Below are positions 1-3,470 of a stretch of 6,642 nt of DNA, piece by piece; position 1 is the first letter of the stretch; each line of letters begins with the position of its first letter. The stretch is taken from positions 1-6,642 of the forward strand of contig CAMNHG010000071.1 in the NCBI GenBank assembly GCA_946539105.1, written 5' to 3'. This DNA is from an uncultured Clostridia bacterium. GTDB taxonomy: Bacteria; Bacillota; Clostridia; Oscillospirales; Acutalibacteraceae. The position numbers and the translations under genes were made by a program. The notes under the pieces were generated by a model that was given only the letters and a program-made list of their open reading frames with translations, searched no databases and was not told the origin of the DNA.

Positions 1-188
1 ACAACCGCGCCTCTAACCTGCTGGTCAGCGTGACGGCTGTCTACGCCGAGCTTTACGTGAAGCTCAACGGTTTCGTCAAACTTGGCGGTAGCTGTCTTTA
101 CAACAGTCTCAAGTGCCTCGTCTGTCTCATATAATTTGGTTTTGTCAACGAGCTTAGCAGCGTCAACATATTTCTTACCGTGTTTCAT
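1..188 (-). CDS. rplA: 50S ribosomal protein L1, N-terminal part (cut by window edge)
   Basis: Only the first 62 codons are in the window; the gene continues past base 1. Translation from the ATG at 188 begins MKHGKKYVDAAKLVDKTKLY and continues through a segment containing KFDETVELHVKLGVD, SRHADQQVRGAV; the pattern 'F.ETVE....L..D.....Q..RG' is typical of the L1 N-terminal domain. L1 binds 23S rRNA to form the mobile L1 stalk that moves the deacylated tRNA out of the E site. In many bacteria it also represses its own operon by binding the rplK leader, and a candidate site is visible at 692-732. The start is set by GGAGG at 196-200, seven bases upstream. The gene follows rplK by 55 bases and no promoter is seen between them, so co-transcription is likely. 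Confidence 0.96.
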   Translation of the reverse strand, partial: MKHGKKYVDAAKLVDKTKLYETDEALETVVKTATAKFDETVELHVKLGVDSRHADQQVRGAV

Positions 189-243
189 CAATTTTCCTCC
201 ATTGTTAGGTGGTCAAGCGGAAAAATCCTCCCACCCGGATTAA

Positions 244-669
244 TTAGTCAACTACTGTAATACCCATGCTTCTTGCCGTACCTGCAATCATGCTGATTGC
301 GGCGTCAAGCGAGCCTGCGTTAAGGTCGGGCATTTTCTGCTCGGCAATCTTTGTGAGCTGCTCTTTTGTGATCTTGGCAACCTTAGTCTTGTTAGGTACG
401 CCCGAACCGCTGTTAATGCCGCACGCCTTCTTAAGAAGAACCGCAGCAGGCGGAGTCTTTGTGATAAATGTGAACGAACGGTCTGCATATACCGTAATAA
501 CAACAGGAATGATAAGACCTCTGTCGTTCTTTGTACGCTCATTAAAATCCTTTGTGAACGCAACAATGTTTACGCCGTGCTGACCGAGTGCCGGTCCTAC
601 AGGCGGAGCCGGAGTAGCCTGTCCGGCAGGAATCTGCAGCTTAATTAAGCCTACAACCTTTTGAGCCAT
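244..669 (-). CDS. rplK: 50S ribosomal protein L11
   Basis: The protein has 141 residues, the usual L11 length, and starts MAQKVVGLIKLQIPAGQATP. The N-terminal domain (about 1-70) carries the proline-rich PAPPVGPALGQHGVNI segment (20-35). The C-terminal rRNA-binding domain (about 71-141) has KTKVAKITKEQL (94-105) and the closing GTARSMGIT signature (130-138). L11 binds helices 43-44 of 23S rRNA at the GTPase-associated centre, where EF-Tu and EF-G act, and it is the thiopeptide target region. The frame is open upstream to 732, but the ATG at 669 is chosen. It has GGAGGTG at 678-684, gives the family N-terminus, and the extra upstream residues would be encoded by the leader RNA. It lies 116 bases after nusG and is followed by rplA. 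Confidence 0.98.
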   Translation of the reverse strand: MAQKVVGLIKLQIPAGQATPAPPVGPALGQHGVNIVAFTKDFNERTKNDRGLIIPVVITVYADRSFTFITKTPPAAVLLKKACGINSGSGVPNKTKVAKITKEQLTKIAEQKMPDLNAGSLDAAISMIAGTARSMGITVVD

Positions 670-677
670 TGTGTTTG

Positions 678-684
678 CACCTCC
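678..684 (-). promoter_or_regulatory. Shine-Dalgarno site of rplK (decides the start)
   Basis: GGAGGTG on the minus strand lies eight bases before the ATG at 669. It supports the 141-residue product over the 162-residue open frame beginning at 732. The site sits seven bases downstream of the candidate L1-binding structure, so protein bound there could hinder ribosome entry. Confidence 0.9.
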
Positions 685-691
685 AAAATTC

Positions 692-732
692 GTGGTAAAT
701 TGCGGGACGCCACTGTGTAGGGTCCCTCCCAC
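692..732 (-). promoter_or_regulatory. Candidate L1-binding leader RNA of rplK-rplA (23S L1-stalk mimic)
   Basis: On the minus-strand RNA, GUGG (732-729) pairs with CCAC (695-692), and GGGAC (726-722) pairs with GUCCC (708-704). An asymmetric internal loop, GA on one side and GCAAUUUA on the other, separates the two helices, and a 13-base loop closes the structure. From memory, the L1-binding region of E. coli 23S rRNA has the same design: GUGG-GA-GGCU facing AGCC-GACCUUGAAAUA-CCAC. L1 is known to repress the L11-L1 operon through such mimicry. The pairing and the position directly before the rplK ribosome binding site are seen; the regulatory role is inferred. A competing five-bp pairing, CUGUG (734-730) with CACAG (717-713), could form an alternative fold. 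Confidence 0.75.
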
Positions 733-733
733 A

Positions 734-750
734 GGGAACGTAAAGCTCCC
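734..750 (-). promoter_or_regulatory. Small hairpin in the rplK leader
   Basis: GGGAGC (750-745) pairs with GUUCCC (739-734), including one G-U pair, around a five-base loop. It lies directly before the L1-type structure and after the terminator-like hairpin. It may stack on the L1-binding fold as an extra helix, but its role is unknown. Confidence 0.45.
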
Positions 751-753
751 AAT

Positions 754-770
754 AAAAAAGCCGAATCGGC
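754..770 (-). terminator. Short terminator-like hairpin after nusG
   Basis: GCCG (770-767) pairs with CGGC (763-760) around a three-base loop and is followed by six U residues (759-754). The stem is only four bp, so termination is probably partial. It lies 15 bases after the nusG stop. No convincing promoter is seen between it and rplK, so complete termination would cut off rplK-rplA. It is better read as an attenuator or RNA-processing point that lowers rplK expression relative to nusG. Confidence 0.45.
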
Positions 771-785
771 GATTTTACCGTAAAA

Positions 786-1313
786 TTAGTCTTCCAATGC
801 TTCTGCCTGGCTTAGTTCAAGCTCGACAGGAGTTTCGCGTCCGAACATAGAAACAACTACGCGGACATAGTTTTTGTCGGTATCAAGCTCTTCTACAACA
901 CCGACGAAGTCCTCAAGCGGACCGTCAATAATTCTTACCGAATCACCAACGGCATAAGAAACCTTGACAACTTTTTGCTCAACGCCCATTCTGTAAACCT
1001 CGGCGTCTGTGAGCGGAACGGGTTTTGATCCCGGGCCGACAAATCCGGTGCAGCCGCGAATATTGCGCACGACATACCATGTCTCGTCGGTATAGACCAT
1101 CTTAACAAAAACATAGCCGGGATAGATTTTATGCTCGACCTCTTTGGTCTTTTCCCCAACGGTCTCTGTAACGATTTCGGTGGGAACCTTGACGTCGATA
1201 ATCATATCCTTAAGATTGCGGTTCTCCGCTGTTGTAAGCAAATCCGTAGCAACCTTGTTTTCATAACCCGAATAGGTATGAATTACATACCACTTTGCCT
1301 CATAATCAGCCAT
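786..1313 (-). CDS. nusG: Transcription termination/antitermination factor NusG
   Basis: The protein has 175 residues, normal for bacterial NusG. The NGN domain spans about 6-115 and begins AKWYVIHTYSGYENKVA (6-22), with YPGYVFVKM (64-72) and VRNIRGCTGFVG (82-93), the part that contacts the RNA polymerase clamp. The KOW domain (about 120-175) has GDSVRIIDGPLEDFVG (123-138) and the signature FGRETPVELEL (157-167). In E. coli the KOW domain contacts Rho or ribosomal protein S10; in Gram-positives NusG also promotes pausing. The ATG at 1313 has an AAAGGAAG site upstream. The secE-nusG order is conserved in bacteria, and the 40-base gap indicates one transcript. No anomaly is seen. Confidence 0.98.
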   Translation of the reverse strand: MADYEAKWYVIHTYSGYENKVATDLLTTAENRNLKDMIIDVKVPTEIVTETVGEKTKEVEHKIYPGYVFVKMVYTDETWYVVRNIRGCTGFVGPGSKPVPLTDAEVYRMGVEQKVVKVSYAVGDSVRIIDGPLEDFVGVVEELDTDKNYVRVVVSMFGRETPVELELSQAEALED

Positions 1314-1353
1314 TATAACTCTCTTCCTTTCGTAAGATTAGCGATAAAAGCGA

Positions 1354-1653
1354 TTACGTAGCTGATCCAGTACCCATAATCAGGCCGAGTATAGCATACA
1401 GACCTGAATCAAGGCCGAAAATGAACAAGCCCATGACAATAAGCACCGCGATAACTATACCAAAGTTCTTGGTAGTCTGCGCCGGTGTAGGCCATGTGAT
1501 TTTCTTGATTTCACCCTTACAGGAAGCCAGGTACTTTAAAAGCCTTCTAAAAGCGTTGGGCTTTTTGTTCTTAACGGCTTTTTTAGAATCTGCCTTCTTA
1601 GACTCGGTCTTTTTAGAGGCAGCTTTCTTAACGTCAGCCTTATTGTCAGCCAT
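1354..1653 (-). CDS. secE: Preprotein translocase subunit SecE
   Basis: The protein has 99 residues. The core is typical of the single-spanning Gram-positive SecE: the amphipathic segment with EIKKITWPT (48-56) and one membrane helix at about 63-93 (NFGIVIAVLIVMGLFIFGLD and following). SecE clamps SecY in the inner-membrane channel that exports unfolded proteins. The first 32 residues are an unusual lysine-rich tail with near repeats of SKKTE, SKKAD and SKKAV. Such basic low-complexity extensions occur in clostridial SecE proteins and probably lie on the cytoplasmic side. The start at 1653 has AAGGAGGT at 1659-1666. That site overlaps the rpmG stop codon, suggesting that translation of secE is coupled to rpmG. 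Confidence 0.96.
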   Translation of the reverse strand: MADNKADVKKAASKKTESKKADSKKAVKNKKPNAFRRLLKYLASCKGEIKKITWPTPAQTTKNFGIVIAVLIVMGLFIFGLDSGLYAILGLIMGTGSAT

Positions 1654-1664
1654 AATGTACCTCC

Positions 1665-1814
1665 TTATTTAGTTTCCTTGTGAAGAGTGTGTTTTCTGCA
1701 GAAGCGGCAGTACTTGTTCATCTGAAGTCTGTCGGGACTGTTCTTCTTGTTCTTCATTGTGTTGTAGTTACGCTGTTTGCACTCTGTGCAGGCCAATGTG
1801 ATTTTAACTCTCAT
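1665..1814 (-). CDS. rpmG: 50S ribosomal protein L33 (zinc-binding form)
   Basis: This small gene reads MRVKITLACTECKQRNYNTM and continues to ...NKYCRFCRKHTLHKETK, 49 residues, the usual L33 length. Two CxxC pairs, C9-x-x-C12 and C36-x-x-C39, form the zinc ribbon, so this is the zinc-dependent (C+) paralogue rather than the zinc-free one made under zinc starvation. L33 sits near the E site of the large subunit. The ATG at 1814 has GGGAGGT at 1821-1827. It is the first gene of the operon and has a well-placed promoter about 80 bases upstream. Its TAA stop (1667-1665) overlaps the secE ribosome binding site. Confidence 0.97.
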   Translation of the reverse strand: MRVKITLACTECKQRNYNTMKNKKNSPDRLQMNKYCRFCRKHTLHKETK

Positions 1815-1827
1815 AACGGCACCTCCC

Positions 1828-1890
1828 GGTTATTCGGAATATTTTTAGCCTCCCTCAACAGGGCACAAAAATAAAGCCCCTTTTAGAGGT
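1828..1890 (-). other. 5' leader of the rpmG operon
   Basis: This is the transcribed region between the predicted transcript start near 1890 and the rpmG ribosome binding site. It can form a small CCCU-GUUG-AGGG hairpin (plus-strand ccctcaacaggg, about 1853-1864). No riboswitch or protein-binding motif is recognised. Confidence 0.35.
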
Positions 1891-1896
1891 GATAAC

Positions 1897-1925
1897 ATTT
1901 TAACACAGGTTTTGCATTTAGTCAA
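1897..1925 (-). promoter_or_regulatory. Promoter of the rpmG-secE-nusG-rplK-rplA operon
   Basis: On the minus strand, TTGACT (1925-1920) is followed by a 17-base spacer and TAAAAT (1902-1897). A TGT directly before the -10 forms an extended -10 element. Both hexamers match the housekeeping sigma consensus at five of six positions. Transcription should begin near 1890, giving a leader of about 75 bases. The strength fits a ribosomal-protein operon. Confidence 0.85.
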
Positions 1926-2021
1926 GGGATTTTCGGCAAAAAGTTTGCTTTTAGTTTACTGTTTATCTATGTTGTGGCACATTCGTAAGCCTGCCCACAA
2001 TATATTGATTTTAACCGGAAC
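1926..2021. other. Spacer between the unknown gene's terminator and the rpmG promoter
   Basis: About 100 bases of AT-rich sequence with no open frame of note. The only structure seen is a weak TTGTGG (1972-1977) / CCACAA (1995-2000) inverted repeat with a 17-base loop and no adjoining T-run. No function is assigned. Confidence 0.4.
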
Positions 2022-2058
2022 AAAAAAGCTCTCCGCCGCGCAAAAAGCGGCAAAGAGC
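2022..2058 (-). terminator. Strong intrinsic terminator of the unknown gene
   Basis: On the minus strand, a 12-bp stem (2058-2047 with 2039-2028, two G-U pairs) closes a seven-base loop and is followed by six U residues (2027-2022). The hairpin begins 11 bases after the stop codon at 2070. There is no T-run on the opposite side, so it acts only on minus-strand transcripts. It separates this gene from the rpmG operon. Confidence 0.93.
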
Positions 2059-2069
2059 CTTTGACATTA

Positions 2070-2867
2070 TTACTTACTCTGGTTGAGCAGGGTGCTGCCG
2101 ATTGACTTTCTCGGCTTTTTGGGAACCTCCGGCTTAACCTCTTTTCCCTTATACTTTCTGGCGGCCTTGGCTGCTCTGCCGAGGTCGTCGTTGAAGTACT
2201 CGTAAATCTTATTAAACTCCTCGTCATCCAGCGAATTGAGAATTACAATCGTGATAATCGCGCGTGTGTCGCGGTCGCCGTTGCCGTACTGAACATTAAA
2301 CACGTTCGCGAACTTCTCGGTTTCCTTACCTTTAGAGCTCTTGAGGTATTCGGCTACCCTGGGAGCAATGTGCTCCTTGGCAAACGTTGCTCCGCGGAAG
2401 GGATAGTAGCAGTCCTCCTCGTTCTTAATCTCGTCCTTTAGCTCAGGGAAGTAAGTTACAAAACGCTTCGCCAAAAACTTCGGGTCCGCAGAACCGTCGT
2501 CGGACTTCTTCTTTTTCTTCTGAATCTGTTTTGCGCGCTTGATAGCAACCGTGCCCGACACGCCCTCGATAAAATCATTCGCGATACTCTCGGCGTCCTT
2601 CTGGTCGGCGGTCTCATCGTCATAAAGCCAGGTAGCAAGGGTTTTCCAGTCGTTGTCCGGACCTTCGTCGGTCATAGCCGCCGAACGGAGAACCATCTGC
2701 TGTTTATCCAAAATATATACAACCGAGTAGGCAACGTTTTCGCTCGTATAAAGAGAAACCAAATCTCCGCCGTCCTCGTTTGAAACCTTCTGCTTTGTAA
2801 AATTCTGCTTGGCGAGCTCGTCCTCTACCTTTTTTGAGATATATTCAAAAGCCTTTTTATAATCCAA
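2070..2867 (-). CDS. Protein of unknown function, 265 residues, TTG start
   Basis: I do not recognise this protein. It is soluble: no signal peptide or membrane segment is seen. It appears to have two modules. Residues 1-110 begin with a charged helix (MDYKKAFEYISKKVEDELAK) followed by likely beta strands (VSLYT, AYSVVYILD, QQMVLRSAAM) and the WKTLATWLYDD segment. A lysine-rich hinge, RAKQIQKKKKKSDDG (111-125), leads to residues 128-235, which contain FLAKRFVTYFPELKDEIKNE (131-150), TRAIITIVILNSLDDEEF (201-218) and IYEYFNDDLGRAAKAARKYK (221-240). The tail (241-265) is basic and proline-rich. The start is TTG at 2867, not ATG, supported by AAGGGAG at 2874-2880. The gene has its own promoter and terminator, so it is monocistronic. 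Codon use and GC look like the neighbours, with no sign of recent transfer. Confidence 0.85.
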   Translation of the reverse strand: MDYKKAFEYISKKVEDELAKQNFTKQKVSNEDGGDLVSLYTSENVAYSVVYILDKQQMVLRSAAMTDEGPDNDWKTLATWLYDDETADQKDAESIANDFIEGVSGTVAIKRAKQIQKKKKKSDDGSADPKFLAKRFVTYFPELKDEIKNEEDCYYPFRGATFAKEHIAPRVAEYLKSSKGKETEKFANVFNVQYGNGDRDTRAIITIVILNSLDDEEFNKIYEYFNDDLGRAAKAARKYKGKEVKPEVPKKPRKSIGSTLLNQSK

Positions 2868-2873
2868 TTCAAT

Positions 2874-2880
2874 CTCCCTT
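2874..2880 (-). promoter_or_regulatory. Shine-Dalgarno site supporting the TTG start
   Basis: AAGGGAG on the minus strand lies six bases before the TTG at 2867. No in-frame ATG or GTG lies near this site; the only methionines are well inside the protein (residues 58 and 65). The TTG start is therefore the best choice. Confidence 0.8.
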
Positions 2881-2908
2881 TCGAATAAAAATCCGTCTTT
2901 GCCATACC

Positions 2909-2937
2909 ATTATACTATCAAACCCAAAATATTGCAA
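2909..2937 (-). promoter_or_regulatory. Promoter of the unknown gene
   Basis: On the minus strand, TTGCAA (2937-2932), a 17-base spacer and a perfect TATAAT (2914-2909) form a housekeeping-type promoter. Transcription should start near 2902, leaving about 35 bases of leader. The same -35 hexamer and spacing occur in the divergent murI promoter. Confidence 0.82.
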
Positions 2938-3023
2938 GTATTTTAAATCGTTTCATAAGTTTATCTTAATTCATAACTTCTGTTCTCGACTTTAAACTTC
3001 GATTTAACTCTAAACTTCGCAAT
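2938..3023. other. AT-rich intergenic stretch with decayed heptamer copies
   Basis: No gene is seen. Near the end, TAACTCT then AAACTTC (3005-3018) match the unit of the array at 3303-3400, and a fainter TTTAAACTTCG lies at about 2992-3002. These may be remnants of a once larger array now separated by the hairpin elements. Confidence 0.45.
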
Positions 3024-3103
3024 TTGTAGTGACAGCCCTTGCGGCTGTCAATTCCACGTCGCAAACGACGTGGAAAGGGAGACCGCGAGGGTCTCCCCTA
3101 CAA
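3024..3103. repeat. Cloverleaf-like intergenic element: three hairpins inside a closing inverted repeat
   Basis: TTGTAG (3024-3029) and CTACAA (3098-3103) form a six-bp closing stem. Packed between them are three perfect hairpins. The first is 3030-3050 (eight-bp stem, arm TGACAGCC, five-base loop). The second is 3052-3075 (ten-bp stem, arm TTCCACGTCG, loop CAAA). The third is 3077-3097 (eight-bp stem, arm GGGAGACC, five-base loop). Only single A residues (3051, 3076) separate them. The whole 80 bases are thus accounted for as a four-way junction. It codes for nothing and has no T-run. It resembles the non-autonomous, hairpin-rich intergenic repeats of gut Clostridia; family identity cannot be established here. 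Confidence 0.85.
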
Positions 3104-3111
3104 CTGTAAAG

Positions 3112-3122
3112 GAAATGTTGGC
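3112..3122 (+). repeat. 11-bp direct repeat, copy 1
   Basis: GAAATGTTGGC at 3112-3122 recurs exactly at 3186-3196, with a looser copy GAATGTTTGG at 3168-3177. The copies follow the right-hand ends of hairpin elements, which suggests that this tail belongs to the repeat family. Confidence 0.7.
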
Positions 3123-3132
3123 GGTATTTCCC

Positions 3133-3154
3133 GGGCGGACACATGGGTCCGCCC
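3133..3154. repeat. GC-rich hairpin element
   Basis: GGGCGGAC (3133-3140) pairs perfectly with GTCCGCCC (3147-3154) around a six-base loop. The flank that follows, CCTACGGTGTAA, resembles the CCTACAACTGTAA that follows the cloverleaf element, so the two are probably related insertions. There is no T-run and hence no terminator function in either direction. Confidence 0.75.
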
Positions 3155-3162
3155 CTACGGTG

Positions 3163-3198
3163 TAATTGAATGTTTGGTTTTAATTGAAATGTTGGCAA
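3163..3198 (+). repeat. Tandem imperfect 18-bp repeat
   Basis: Two adjacent 18-base units (3163-3180 and 3181-3198) both begin TAATTGAA and continue ATGTTTGG or ATGTTGG. The second contains the exact second copy of GAAATGTTGGC (3186-3196). Confidence 0.65.
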
Positions 3199-3210
3199 TA
3201 TCGGCAACGT

Positions 3211-3267
3211 AGCCCCCTCCGCCGCCTTAGGGCGGCACCTCCCCCGTAACAAGTGACGGGGGAGGCT
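3211..3267. repeat. Double-hairpin intergenic element
   Basis: Two perfect stems lie side by side: GCCGCC (3221-3226) with GGCGGC (3231-3236) around TTAG, and CCTCCCCCGT (3238-3247) with ACGGGGGAGG (3256-3265) around an eight-base loop. AGCC (3211-3214) and GGCT (3264-3267) could alternatively close the whole unit. The composition, far more GC-rich than the sequence around it, and the lack of coding content suggest a dispersed repeat. The CTTTA after the second stem is too short a T-run for a confident terminator. Confidence 0.78.
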
Positions 3268-3302
3268 TTAAACTATATACAAACGTTTCCTCAAAATTAA
3301 TC

Positions 3303-3400
3303 AAACTCTAAACTCTCAACTCTAAACTCTCAACTCTAAACTCTTAACTCTAAACTCTTAACTCTAAACTCTTAACTCAAAACTCTAAACTCTTAACTCT
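3303..3400. repeat. Tandem array of fourteen 7-bp units (NAACTCT)
   Basis: Bases 3303-3400 divide exactly into 14 heptamers with no indel. Thirteen end AACTCT and one (unit 11) ends AACTCA; only the first base varies otherwise. Its order is A,A,C,A,C,A,T,A,T,A,T,A,A,T, so units mostly alternate between A and a pyrimidine, implying growth partly by 14-bp duplications. One strand has no G at all. The array stops seven bases before the murI -35 box. Slipped-strand changes in copy number are likely; any effect on expression is inference. Confidence 0.95.
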
Positions 3401-3407
3401 AAAAGGC

Positions 3408-3436
3408 TTGCAACCGACCCAATATTGTGGTATTAT
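3408..3436 (+). promoter_or_regulatory. Promoter of the murI-DUF1934-argS operon
   Basis: TTGCAA (3408-3413), a 17-base spacer and TATTAT (3431-3436), with TGG directly before the -10 as an extended element, predict a start near 3443. A second TATAAT at 3445-3450 has no well-spaced -35. The spacer contains the palindrome CAATATTG (3420-3427), which could be an operator but may be chance. murI starts about 28 bases downstream, with AGAGGT (3459-3464) as its ribosome binding site. Confidence 0.75.
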
Positions 3437-3470
3437 TTATTCTGTATAATAATGTAAAAGAGGTTTTTCT

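Noticed and set aside
670..732. A 21-residue N-terminal extension of L11, with a start at 732.
   Set aside because: The extra codons coincide with the L1-type leader RNA and the Shine-Dalgarno site. L11 proteins start at MAQKV, and the ATG at 669 has GGAGGTG before it.
1972..2000. TTGTGG/CCACAA inverted repeat as a terminator or operator.
   Set aside because: The stem is six bp with a 17-base loop and no T-run on either side, and the strong terminator at 2022-2058 already ends the neighbouring gene.
3030..3103. A tRNA gene suggested by the cloverleaf fold.
   Set aside because: Arm lengths, loop sizes and order do not fit a tRNA. There is no anticodon loop, T-loop or CCA-type acceptor, and all three stems are longer than the tRNA pattern.
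3010..3252. An 80-codon open frame on the minus strand across the intergenic hairpins.
   Set aside because: It is made wholly of palindromic repeats, has no convincing ribosome binding site and reads as low-complexity arginine/proline sequence. The hairpins explain the region better.
3303..3400. A CRISPR array or telomere-like tract.
   Set aside because: The units are only seven bases, contiguous and without spacers, and the sequence is internal to a normal chromosomal region. It is a simple tandem repeat.
3445..3450. TATAAT just before murI as the main -10 box.
   Set aside because: No -35-like hexamer lies 16-18 bases upstream. TTGCAA with TATTAT at 17-base spacing and an extended TGG fits better, though a weak second start is possible.
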